A DNA stretch of 64,000 bases from Kalaharituber pfeilii. Lineage: Eukaryota; Ascomycota; Pezizomycetes; Pezizales; Pezizaceae. The notes beneath the pieces were generated by a model that was not told where the DNA came from, did no database searches, and was given only the letters and a program-made list of their open reading frames with translations. Made by a program: the position numbers and the translations under genes. Every line of letters starts with the position of its first letter. Within the stretch, counting starts at the first letter, position 1. The stretch lies in NCBI GenBank assembly GCA_015179045.1, contig WHUZ01000007.1:434001-498000 (forward strand). Reading direction: 5' to 3'. Shown here piece after piece: positions 35,562 through 47,383 of the stretch.

Positions 35562-37944
35562 TTAGCTAAGAGAAGGACCTTCGATCACATCCCATCCCTC
35601 GATAGTATCTTGTAAATCCTGAGCAGTAGGAGTTCCTACACCGCTTCCTGCACTTGACCCGGGTCTTGTCTGAGCAGGTGTAAGCGGAGTTGTTGCAATT
35701 GGCGACTGAATTCCAGTAGCTATAGACGGGGACCTTGCAACACGAGTGTTTACCGCTAATTGGCTCTCGTCGTCCAAAACCAGTAATGACATTTGTTCCA
35801 TGGCGTCCTCCAGTGGTGGGACGGCACTGTTACCAGCTGCAGCCAGTTGTCCTTGATTGCCCTCGAAGTTGGCCTGCGGATTTTGTGCAGGGGACACAGT
35901 TTCTGGTGCGATTGAAGTTGTTGCTGGATTTTCCTCCTCATCTCCTTCCTCCTCTTCCTCCTCTTCAGCATCTGCTTCCTGTTCCAAGCCATCCTCCTCC
36001 TCCTCCTCTTCCTCACCCTCATCTCCTGCGTCGTCCTCATCATTTTCATTAAATATCGCCGGTTGACTGTTCTCCACGCTCGCCGTCCCACCGATCCATG
36101 TTACTCCATTCTCAACTTGCTCCGCCTGTGAAGAAGAATGATGCGAACTTAATGATGCAGAATCCTCCTCTGTGGAAGAGAAGCTTGCCGGGGATATCTG
36201 AGCAGCTGCTTTACGTCGCATTAGGTCACCATCACAGCTAAATGGCTTGCTACCCCAACAATCCCGACAATAGAAGCTAATCGTACACAACTGACACGGG
36301 CATGCTGTTTGTCGCCTGCAATCCTGCTAAATAGTTAGCTATAGCCGTACACATAAATATACGTTTTGCTCTTACCCTGCAAACGAAGTTACCACACCCA
36401 ACGCACTGTCGAACTCCACCCATGTCGCAGCCTACCGCCCCTCCACCAATTTGAACTGCGTTTCCGCCAGGTCCAGGACCTCCGCCGATAAGAGGAAAGC
36501 AGAACGCGCGGCCACATCCGCCGCCGCATATTTTCCGTCGCTCCCACTCATGTTTCATACACATCGATCTTCCGCACGCGTCACATTTGCCCCACTCAAG
36601 ACTCTCATAGCATTCTTCACAATAGACCTCTCCACTACGACTCGACGTAAGTATGTTATATGGCAAGGTGTCCACACAGCACGGTTTCATCGCTGGTATT
36701 AAGCCTGCAGCTGCCGGATCAGCATCAGAATCGAGGTCGATGGTTGCGTAAACTCCAGCGGAATTGTTGCCATCCCCAGAACTTGTACTAGATCCAGAGG
36801 AACTACTTCCAGATGAGAAAGGTACGGTCCAACTGCAAGAATGGCAGAGTGTTTTTGCGCAATTGGAACAATGCATGGCTACTGCACAGGCTTCGCACCT
36901 CTCGCCAATGGGTTCACCACATCCATCGCAGTCAAAATCCCGTCCCAGGCCACGCTTCAGAAGACTAGGGACAAGCTCTGTCACGGCAGTATTCGTCTCC
37001 CGCCATCGGCGGTCGAATGGTACACAATACTTCTCCCTTCCTCGCCGTGTAATCTCTCTTCGTCTGGGACATCGAAGCTTTGGAGTTGAGCAAAGTCCAA
37101 CATCAACGAATATGTCCAAAGCTGCTGCTAAAGTTGTAAGATAGCGGGTGGGTTCGTCTCCATCCGCCTCTTTCCTATCTATTAAAAAAGCTTTCCTGCG
37201 AACTCCTCTCGCTTTCCATGCATGTAGCGATTTCAATGCTCGATGTGGCCTTTCTGTTTTCGTACCCCAGCCTCCACTTCCCGTCCCCGCAAGCTCCGGC
37301 CTCGAGGATATTGTGTACGGTTCAATGAGGTGTTGGTGGACAAAATGCGGTACAATGTGATGCTTGATACTAACTTTTCTACACCCACGTACGCTTAAAT
37401 GCTGCAGTGTTGCGGCGCATTTGTCAACAACTTTAAACAAGTAATGCCCTGTTATTGCTGTCCAATCAACATTAAGCGAGACCAGACGGCCTTCAAGTGG
37501 AAGGATAGAAAGCAAGGCATCAAGGTTGTAGACCTTGCCAATTCCATAGGAATCATATCCACCTCCTTCACGCACTACCAGATGGAAGTCCGGGTGAGCC
37601 CAGAATGAGGGGTATGAATGACACAGTCGTCGTAAATGCGGCGATACATGAGTAAGTCGCAGTTTTTCATAGGTATTCAGATAATTTGAGAGGGATTCAA
37701 GGATTGGTGTGTATATCGTTAGAAGAAGCTCGAAAGGTGACAAGTCTGGATATGAAGGATGTGTGAGAGGAAAGTGAGAGAGAGGTTTGTCTTGTAGCTC
37801 TTGAGCTTCGGTTCTACCATCGCCCAGCAGAAACGGCTTTTTGGGGCTGAACTGTGCCGCAGTTCCTGAAGTGGAGAACACTTGGGGCTCCGAGGCAGGG
37901 AATAATGCATTCGAGGATCGTGGTGGAATATTAACTTCAGCCAT
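35562..37944 (-). CDS. F-box-like protein with Cys-rich zinc-binding regions and acidic tail
   Basis: Two exons, 37944-36376 and 36326-35562, with a 49-nt intron (branch GCTAAC, acceptor TTTAG), give 777 residues. ATG 37944 is the first in the frame. Residues about 68-120 (SPFELLLTIYTPILESLSNYLNTYEKLRLTHVSPHLRRL) look like an F-box, followed by leucine-rich-repeat-like strands (RLVSLNVDW, LQHLSVRGCRKVS). Paired cysteines follow: FDCDGCGEPIGERCEACAVAMHCSNCAKTLCHSC, VYCEECYESLEWGKCDACGRSMCMKHEW and, restored by the splice, CVGCGNFVCRQDCRRQTACPCQLCTISFYCRDCWG. These probably bind zinc, reminiscent of RING/B-box-type folds, but I cannot name the domain. The last 230 residues hold a long Glu/Asp run (EEEEEEEDGLEQEADAEEEEEEE) and Ser/Thr-rich linkers. 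A role as substrate adaptor for SCF-type ubiquitination is inference. Confidence 0.8.
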
Positions 37945-40134
37945 TTTGGGCACCGCTGAATTATGAGATTTGAGCGGCCCGCAAGTTAAGTGTAAATGCG
38001 GAAGGCAAAGAAACAGATCGCTTCACCTAAAATTTGACCGCTGCCTTCGTTTTCTTCTGGAATCTTGCTCACAAACTCCGATGAAACGTATGAGAGGCCC
38101 TAGCAGCCCTCTTATCCGAAACCGAGTTTTTCCAGGATTGGCTGAATTTTTCTGTATTGAATCAATAGATGCTGGCCTGGAATCAAGCTTTACCCGGTTA
38201 GTTGTGCACTTGCCTTGTGGGGGGGGGGGGGGGGGGGCTCTGTCAGAGCGCACAAGGAATGGAACAGGACGGAGGATGAATGATGGATGTGTGGGGGAGG
38301 GGGAAACTTTGCTGAACTTTGCTGTCCCTGATGGCTTGCGGGCAAGAGAGGAGGGTCACAAGAGCAGGCCCGGAGCAAAAGTGCTATGGAGTGATTTGCA
38401 TTAAGATACTGCACAGCAGGGCTGGGATAAGAAGTAGTATTTACAATCCTGGTCTGTGAGGCCTGGCGGGGGGGGTGGGGATGTCGTGGTTAATTGGGCG
38501 AAGGAAGGAGCAGACTGGGGCTGGAAGTTGGGCTGTTGAGCGAAGGCGAGCGGATGCAGGTGGTGCGTATGGCGGGATCAGCGAACTTGGGGGCCGGGGG
38601 GCGGCGAGGGACGATACGAAGGAAGCTCCCATGCAAAAAGTAGTCTCACTGCGTGGATGCGTGCTAAGTTTGTGTGCTATGTTCTGACTGGGAGGCCATC
38701 AAGTTGTGTTGTATCATATTGAGTGATTGCCTCCACATGGGCTCCACTACCTGGATGTGCTCGTACTGTTACATGCCGCGGTGGGCGGAAGGCTGCATGC
38801 ATATGTCGCACTGTTGGTCGAATCGACCGGTCGCAACCCAAACGTTAACGGCTTTCAATTGCCGCCTGCCCTGGCCGTTCTAGCTGTCAATTCCGGTATG
38901 ATATGAAGCAATAGAGTTTACTCCGGATCCCGCGGCCGCTGTAAACTTAACCTTGAGCTGTGGGAGGAGACTCGACTACTTACTAAGTGAGAGTCCATCG
39001 GGCTGCACATGCACTTACACTGCGAAACATCTATCACGGGCCGAACATCGGATCCTGCCTGTGCATCAACAATGTACTCATACACAGCTCAGCCCTGCGC
39101 CGAGCCTATGCCGTGGACTGTTAATATTCATATACTATACTTATATTACTCCCTCTGTAGTTGGTAGGTACTGCTCGATTACCTTGGTACTATCTATGCA
39201 TCTGTGTAATATAAAATTAAAATGATGGTTGCAGTGCAAACTACTCCATACCATAAGAGAACATTGTAGATGGCCGTACAATGTCCACTCCGTGTGTATC
39301 CGGAGGCTCTTAGTGCTCTAAAGATGCAAGGCGCTTGCTTGATCAAGGAAGCACTCGAGTACTTGTACATTGTCCCAGTTCCAGTCCTCTTGCTCTTAGA
39401 ACAGTGGAACACTCAGTCGGTCTATCAAACGACTCTCCTCCGTCTTCCTATTCCTCTCTTCCTTTTCTCCTCTCCAAACGATCATCTCAAACTCAATATG
39501 CTGCCAAGAGCATCCGCTTCTATTTCAATGTGGATGAATGTAACATTGTGTAAGCGTGTACATTTGTGCTGGCGTTAAAAGTCCATTTCTCGTTGAGATC
39601 ATGCCTGTAATTTATCGGGTACCGATAGACAAAACAAAAATCCTCTATAATCACACGGTTCAACTTCTGCCGAAGCTTGATAGCCCTGAGCCGGTAGGGG
39701 AGGAAAAAAAAAAAAAAAGAGGAGCAGCCCTACACAGTCTTTTCCGACACACAACCTTCACTCACAGGTTACGTTACGCACGTCATCTGCGTCTGAAATG
39801 AGTAACCTTGTCACTGCGCTGGCTGTCAGCTGCCTGTGGAGAGATATTTCATCGCTAGACTTGCGGACATTCTCGAATTCTATGATCTCAAGGCTTCGAT
39901 CGAAACAAAGCTCAGGGATCGCTTTGTGCTTGTCAGGAAGCCGTTGCAGCATTGGCATTGTATTGCAATAATAGACAGCCTTACCAGAAGTTGACCAACT
40001 AGCAAGTCCATCTGCGGCCTGCTGACCATGCTAACTAAGGTCAGAGCTACTTTCATCTTGTGGTTTGTCCTTATGAAGACCAAGCAAGGAACGAGAAGAA
40101 GTCGAATTTTTTTTAAAAAAAAAAGTGGCATCGG
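37945..40134. other. Intergenic, upstream of the F-box gene
   Basis: No gene supported. A run of about 19 G starts at 38219, and 38280-38620 is G-rich, probably the promoter region of the minus-strand F-box gene. 39160-39720 is AT-richer with an A run at 39704-39718. The open frames here overlap on both strands and are uninformative. Confidence 0.45.
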
Positions 40135-41579
40135 ATGATTATCTCTGTGTCGGGAACGTTAACTCCAAGAGATACGGCTCTGAAGTTTCTATCCACCAAA
40201 CGGAAACTCTTCTCTGGATTATTTGAGCTTATCACCCGGACACATGCCATCATTTATGGACGTTTTCACAGTGGGAAACACCCTTTTTGTGCGGAACTTT
40301 GCAAGTGTGGAATACAATCTGTGTACCTCAATATAGATAATGCCCGGTACTATGCGGAGCACAGAGGATACACGGCAGGGTCTTATGCCTACCTTTCTCT
40401 TCGAACAATCGATGCATATTTGGAAAAGGATACGCAGGATGAGCACTTAAGCGCTGAGTATGGCAAAGCTAATGAAACTGATGGTATGAATAAATGTGGG
40501 CCTTTCCGTCTCTTAATGGATGAAATGCAAACTTTATATTCTTCTGCCCTGAGATGGAGCACGAAGCCATGGCTTCCTTCAAATCCTTGGAAAGTATATA
40601 CGAGTTTAGTGGCAGCCAGCTCAGATGGAGTGACAATGGTGGTGATGAAAATGAATTAGATTGGCAATTTGATACAGCTGCTTTTTATCGAATGCGACGT
40701 TTTACAAGCATAGAGATGAGGATTCTTGTCAGGGAGTATGAGAAGAGTTGAGGTAACACAGTTCCAGCCTTTCTCCAACATTTGAAAATCGCTGAATTAG
40801 GCAGGGTATGTGACGTTCTTCATGATGCTTTTGATATTTAATATTATACTATGAGTGCCATCAAACCGTTGAAACGGTGCTTCGAGCGTCCTATTGAAAA
40901 TATATGGATGATATTCAAAGGCGGATTGAAAGGTAATAGGAAAACAAGATTCTTGAGACGTGGTACAGAAGTTGGCAATACTTGCAGGAGAACAATAAAA
41001 AAATTAACTTAGTCAATTGAACAAATCGGATAGATTCTTACGCCAACTGAGAACTTTTTAGGAGCAAACTACTCTTTCGGAGTTGTGTCGATCGAATTCC
41101 ACGAGGCAGTATCACTAACTTTTTTCAGCTACTTACAAATACGTCTATAATTTTCTAACCCAAAGCAACTGGAAGCAAGGCTTATGTACAACAAGCTGGA
41201 GCTTCAGAACATATGCAATCATTCGAGAGCTACAGATTCTTTGAGGGAGGCACGTATATCCAGGCATTCGAAAAAGCTGGGTCTGCTATTGCGGGAGAGT
41301 GCTACCAACTGGGGAGGTTATGTACTTAAGTTTAGTAAAGCAGACTTCAAGGACGCAATAGTACAAGCAGAGGGTTACGCAACGAAGTGTATTGACCTTA
41401 TGAACCTTGGTGCAAGAGGCCCAACAAGACCCAATACTTCTAGAAGTTATGTAGGTTCGGAGGTGCAGGCAATGGATGATGCGGGTCGAGGTGGTATGAG
41501 GATATGCAGGATCGCTTGGAGTATTGCATGCACGAGACTTGAGCAGGAAGAGTTATGCAGAGTGCATGTAGCACTATAA
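40135..41579 (+). pseudogene. Decayed P-loop NTPase-like gene
   Basis: A frame at 40135-40659 has a Walker-A-like loop in ITRTHAIIYGRFHSGKHPFCAELCKCGIQSVYLNID (H where Ser/Thr normally follows GK) and a Walker-B-like FRLLMDEMQTLYSS. Right after that the homologous reading moves to another frame: HEAMASFKSLESIYEFSG.. then FYRMRRFTSIEMRILVREYEKS, TGA at 40749, and NTVPAFLQHLKIAELGRVCDVL in the same frame. This resembles the helical lid of fungal AAA-like ATPases (F.. SPF..FT.EEV..L..EYE). A third segment at 41180-41330 (QAGASEHMQSFESYRFFEGGTYIQAFEKAGSAI) may be the C-terminal part. The frameshift, stop and altered loop indicate a relic. The family link is from memory of motif order only. Confidence 0.45.
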
Positions 41580-43758
41580 GGACGGGAGAGACTGGTTGAG
41601 ATATAGGACGAGATGAAGAGTCACTTAATCATAGAATCACACTTAGGGGATACACTTCCTTACCGAGCGGTCATTTCGGCGCGTAACTCACTACCAGTTC
41701 GACACTTCAGCGGGGTGAATTCTCCCAGTTGAGAAGGCCCGAGGAATCATTTTGGAGTATCCGAAGCGTAACAAGTGATTATAGCAGGAACTTCTTCAGT
41801 AAAGCTCTCAGCTGGACTCGGATAATACTTTCTCATGATTCAGTGGGGAGCCATGGGACGCAACAGTGATGTGCTCTCCTTCCACCCCCCTCCGCCTCCG
41901 TTTACTCTCTTCGCTCCCCTCTCCCACTTTCATATCCTTTGTCTCCCCTGTTTTTAAAAAACTATGAACTCGATATGTAACAATTTTCACTTCATCTCAT
42001 GCTTGTGCGTCGGCATGACAGTCACAGGTCCCAGACCGTACCTGTTGTATTTTGAACTAGATATAATAACCATCAAGACCGCTGAAGATGACGTAGCCTA
42101 TAATAGAGGCTGATATCATTAATATATATACTACTTGGAAAATTTCCGTGATGTCTGATTATTCATGAGCTTTGGGCTCCGAGAAGTAAAGGATACCTCG
42201 CAATGTAATTCTAACGTAGTAGCTTATTTCAATCAGTGAGACATGCTGAGCATAGCAAAACTTCAAGGGCCAAGACGTTTTTGGAATCCCGTTCTAAGGA
42301 AGGGTTCAAGTTCTGACAGCCCGGAATCCGGTAAAACGTCATGTAGCTTTGTTCCATCCTAAGATGTAATGGGATGATAGTGCAGATAAGTTATAATGAC
42401 AGTGATGTTGCAGGAGGCCTGTTCTGTTGTCACGTATCTTCACTAGCATCCTGATTACCCTGAATGCGCATGTTGAACCTCTGAAGATAGGTTGAAGGAA
42501 CTTACTGGCATGTCTAGGTTTGAGGATACTTCAGACCCTATAGGAAATCTACATCTCGTCACCGCCAGTTATGCTACTCCCGGCAATTGTAACAGCCTGG
42601 CTTGGTGTTGAAGGATTCATGGGCGTGTCTTTGGTTGCCTGTACGCAATCATGGCTACTGGTTGAGCGGAGAAACAATATGAACAGTTGTTAAGAATTAT
42701 CTGATAGCTCTTTCTCATAGGTAGACTTGCCAAGCCAAATGATCCTTAAAGCAAGTACTCATACTACTTACTACTCCTGTAACCTGATTCTGTAGGTCAT
42801 GGCAACCAAAGATCGCAGGCTCAAAGGTGCTCTCAAAATCCATCCTCGTGGTCTGGCTTAAGGAAGATCAAGTTGAGCTCACAATTTCTTTCTGCTTTCG
42901 ATTATTGCCACTTTGCTACTCACGTCAACCTGACTGCCTTCAACGTTGGTTCTGCGGCCTACTTGTAGATCTGTCACCAGCATGTCCACTTTACGCACCA
43001 AAGTTTCCTCTGACATCCCTTGGATTTAATTCAGAAACACGTTTACAAAGTGTCATGCCTATACCCTTTGCCATAAGCATTTCCGGATTCTTAGAAGCTT
43101 GCAACTTTTCCATAAGCTAACTATCGTCGCCACCTTCTTAGCCCGAAGCAGTCAAGACGCGCAACGAATTACACACAATTATCACGAGAAAAGTAGCTCA
43201 AATGATTGCTAGGATACTTCAGGCCGAGTGCAGTAAGCAACCATATGCATGCATGTTGGCACCTTGTATGGTGCAAACTGTTACCTATACAAACAATTTA
43301 AGTACTATATACAAATATATACCTATCAGCAATATCATCCTTGTTACCGATCGATCGGCTATACAAGGCTGATCACCAGATCATAATATATGCTACTTTC
43401 GGTTAGATGGATTCTGAATTGCCGTATGCCATCTTTGTTTGGAGACCCTGGATAGCACATTTTAGTTATAAGATTCATCTGTATTGTTAGGGCTTCACAT
43501 TCTGCGCATATATTGCGCAGCTAGTTGTCATATACAAATACGAGACTTTTTCTACTTAGCCAGGGATCTTGACATTAACAAGTTCACAAAGTTGTTTCCA
43601 TTAGCCAATTCCAGCGAAGATGAAGCCTCTATACCTCCCACATTCTTACTTTTCAGCTGCATCTATTTGGACACTAAAAGGAAGATGATTAAATAACCCG
43701 CCCATCCCTAAAGCCAAGTCCTCCCTGGATTCACGTTGTTGCCCAAAATGCCTCCAAT
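41580..43758. other. Intergenic, no gene recognised
   Basis: Nothing convincing. A C-rich/T-rich stretch lies near 41880-41955. Open frames such as 42827-43120 and 43484-43696 show no family pattern. The right end is the downstream flank of Rpn2. Confidence 0.45.
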
Positions 43759-46700
43759 TCAGTCGTGTGCATTCCCTTCACTCTCGTACTCAAATTCACG
43801 TGGTACAGGTGCATCCTCTTCCCCATCGTCATCCTCAGCGTTCAATATATTCACGGCCGCCTCTGCACCTCCACTACCTACTGCAGCTTGGGCAGCAGCA
43901 AGGTTAGAAGGACCAGCGGCTGCTGAACCCGATCCAGTGACGTTTCCGGGTCCTTGAGCAGGGACTGGTTTTCGTGACTTGAACTCCATTAACTCGGCTG
44001 GCTGGTCAGGTCTACGGTCAAGGAGGAGCAAGATACCGCCGGTTGGCTATGTAGTTATAAGTCAGGGGGGAACTTATTAAGTGGAAGAGAAACCATACCT
44101 TCTTCACCGGTGCATATCTTCCGTCCTCTGGGAACGATATATACCGTAGTTGCTGAGGAAGCACCCTGCTCAGATTGTCGACCATGTAACCAACTGGCTC
44201 TTTCTCCGCCTTGCCCTTCTTTCCGGTCTTCTCTTGTTCCGTGGATGCTTCATCCTTCCTTTCTACTGAACTTTCTTCCTCAACGTCCATCTTGTCACCA
44301 CCTGCAGCGCCAGAGGGTGCTGGAGTCACGGGCACACTAGGTGCCTCATCAATCTGCATTGAATCCCCCTTTGAAGCTGCCTCCTTCGCAGCTTTCTCTT
44401 TCTCCGACCTCTTAGCTCTTTGGCGAGCCTTATTAGTAGTAGATAGGACAGCAGTTGCCACCTTCTCGACGGCTTTCTCCGTTGACTCCTCGACTTTAGG
44501 AGGATAGTCGAAAAGAGATGGCTTGGTGTTAGAATAGAATTTAAAATCGGGGATCTATATCGAATTAGAGGCCTGAGCAATAGCTATCACGATAAATGAG
44601 AACTTACCTCTAGGTTTTCATCCAGGCCAATGATACTGGTTGGTACGAATGACAATGACAAGAAATGTGATAACGGGAACCAATACCAGTACTGTGTAAA
44701 AACCACCATCCCCACAATTCCTGACACATTGAGACTGCCTGTTGGAGTTTGTAGCCCAATTGTAACGTTCCGCCCACCAGCATCTATTATCCCCAGTGCG
44801 ATAGCAGCTCCAAATTTGGCCATTGCATCTTCATGCTTTTCACCAACAACCTTCTCAAAGGTTTTCCGTATTGTGGTTACCTTTGGATTCATTTGCTCAT
44901 TATGCTGCACCAGGATCATTGCCATTGCTATCAAAGCGCCTTGACGAACAAAGTCAGTTGGGTCCTTGAGCATTGGCTCAAGAAGGTCAATAGCTTCGTC
45001 TAAACCAGTGCCAGCACAGGCAATACCAAGGGCCATGCTTGCTCCATATCGGACATGGGGGTTGTAGCTTTCACTCAGTAGCTCAACCATTCTAGGAACA
45101 GCATTCGGTTTCCTGAATAAGATGAAACCAAGGCTGAGAACCGCAGCCCTCCTAACATCATCATTGACGTCGCTTACAGCAACATGCAGTAACTGCCGAA
45201 TAGCTTTGTTTGTGCCACTACCGCAATATGCCATCGCGATCGCAAGAATACCGCCGTATCGGAGAATTGGGTCTGGATCATCCAACAAACCATGGATCAA
45301 ATCGTCTGCAGCTTCCTGTCTTCCGAACATGATGAGGGCCATCCCAACCGCTAAGCCCCGGATAATCTTCTCGTGCTGTGTTTCATGAGCGTATTGTATC
45401 ATATCCTCAAGCGCTTTGATATTCCCAGTTCCCAACATGACCAATCCCATCGCCAATCCAACAGCTTCGCCTGCAATGGCACTATCTGCCCAAAGTACAA
45501 CCTTCAATTCCTCATAAAGACTGAGGTTTCCTGTAGCCATACCCGCCACGCCAAGGCCGAGTGCGCCTCCATGCTGCACTGTCTCATCCGAGGTATTCTT
45601 AAATTGTTCTCGCAGAAAATTGAGAACGTCCGTACCATGATTTGCGTAGATCAAACCCAAGGCATACAGACTTCCACCTTGAGAATAAGGGCTACCAGAA
45701 GCCACCCCTTGTCTTGGCAAATATGGATCGAGTAGCTTCATGCCTTGCGAGAGGTTGCCCTTATGAATCACACCAAGCGCTGCAGTAGCAGAAAATTTTG
45801 ACCAGTTCACCGCTTTTCCGAGCCATTCCAGATTGCTTCTAAAAAAACCGTCTGATGTAGTTCCAGCATTCATAAACGCATTTGAGAAGGTTACAGCGTT
45901 ATGAAAGATGGAATTTCTAGCCTCTAGAGACTCCTTAACTTTATTCAGTATTGTCATATCGGTGTGGTTGTTTCTGTATAAGAATTCGAGATTGAGTTCA
46001 ATACTCTTGGTTCCCCTTAATATCTGTCGAATTGATTGGTAGTATTTTACTGAAATAGGTGAAAAAGGAGCTGAGGTTTTGTCTGAACCAGCTACCAACA
46101 ATTCTGACCTTTCATCATTATCATCGTTGGTGCTGTTTTCAGCTGTGGCGGTGGTGCTATTACCGCTTTCTGCCTCTGGAGCATCAGTTTCCGAGCCAGG
46201 TAATTCAGATGCTACTTTTTGTAGGAACTCTTGTGTGGCAGAGGAATCTAGATCAAAAGCAATTTGATAGGCCATAAGCAAGGACTTGGAATCCCCTTTC
46301 GAAACCAGATCCTGAAGGATTTGACTAGCAAGAGCATGATCATCTAAATGAATCACACACTTGGAGATGGAGAAATAATCCGGTGATCGCTGGGCAAGGA
46401 AGAGGTTGACGAGCAGTCGGAGAAGCTGGGGAACATGTCAATGAGAGTTGCTATAGAGACGATTACGTGAGATCTGACCTTGTTTCTGAGTGTAATCTCT
46501 TGAACTACACCCATAGATATTTCCAAAACATACTCCATCAACTCCACGCCCTGGTCCCTCTCAAGATTATCGGCAACTTGCTTTCCCTTTCCGACCTTTT
46601 TGCTTCGCTCACTTGCTAATTTTATCCCTTCTTCAACCACATCCAATCTTCTGGCTTCGATAGCTATTCCAATTGCAGGTCTGTAATCTTCCGTTTCGAA

Positions 46701-47383
46701 GCATTTCCTAAATAGCCTCTCCACAATATCCTCCAACCGGGGGTCAATCTTTTCCACTTCCAAATTTTCTGTATCCAGAAGGCTTCGTTTCCGATTTCCA
46801 GATGAGCGGAATGACGCTGGAATATCCTCGGTCGAAAAGGTAGGGGGATTTGAGCTAGCTTCAAGTATATTCGCATTTTGAGTGGATATAGAAATGTACT
46901 TGTCGACACATTTTGCTGTTGAAATTTAGCCGCACCCTCCAACTCATAAATGTAGAAGGGAACTAACAGATCATTGTCTCCACATATTCACCCTTGGCAG
47001 TTATATCAAACAATTTTCCTGCACCCAGCGCGAAGACCATGGACTCATCGTATTCTTGTAGATGATAATAAATCTTAGAGGTGACTAAGGACGCAAGTTC
47101 TCGCTCTGGAAAGTCTGAATCTTCATATAATTCTTCTCTAAATAACATTGGTCGCAACGTCAGCAACAGCAAAGAAGGAGAAACAGACGGCAGTTATCCT
47201 TTCCACTGCCTCACATCCCGCTAATAACAGAAGGTTAACCCACATCTTTGCAACATGGTCAGCAAGCTCTGCCCAAAACTGATGAACTGTTGCATCCAGC
47301 TGCCTCAGGGCATAGCACTTGAGCTGATTATCGGGCTCATCGAGGAGACCGATTAAACCAGCTGCGGAAACTAAGCCAACCAT
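43759..47383 (-). CDS. RPN2: 26S proteasome regulatory subunit Rpn2 (PSMD1)
   Basis: Six exons: 47383-47244, 47137-46968, 46915-46479, 46425-44608, 44554-44099 and 44046-43759, introns of 106, 52, 53, 53 and 52 nt, coding for 1102 residues. Rpn2 is the largest non-ATPase scaffold of the 19S base and docks Rpn13. The N-terminal helices begin MVGLVSAAGLIGLLDEPDNQLKCYALRQLDATVHQFWAELADHVAKIEELYEDSDFPER. The middle carries the proteasome/cyclosome repeats, e.g. GGSLYALGLIYANHG, GGALGLGVAGMATGN, EAVGLAMGLVMLGTGN, IRGLAVGMALIMFGR, YGGILAIAMAYCGSG and VRYGASMALGIACAGTG, closed by AKFGAAIALGIIDAGGRN. An acidic/Lys-rich linker (SSVERKDEASTEQEKTGKKGKAEKE) precedes the conserved C-terminal beta domain (RVLPQQLRYISFPEDGRYAPVKKPTGGILLLLDRRPDQP). 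Length and order fit the family; nothing is missing. Confidence 0.97.

Noticed and set aside
35735..36091. Plus- and minus-strand frames across the acidic tail of the F-box protein
   Set aside because: Ser/Pro and Arg/Lys strings from other frames of a GAG/GAA-rich coding stretch.
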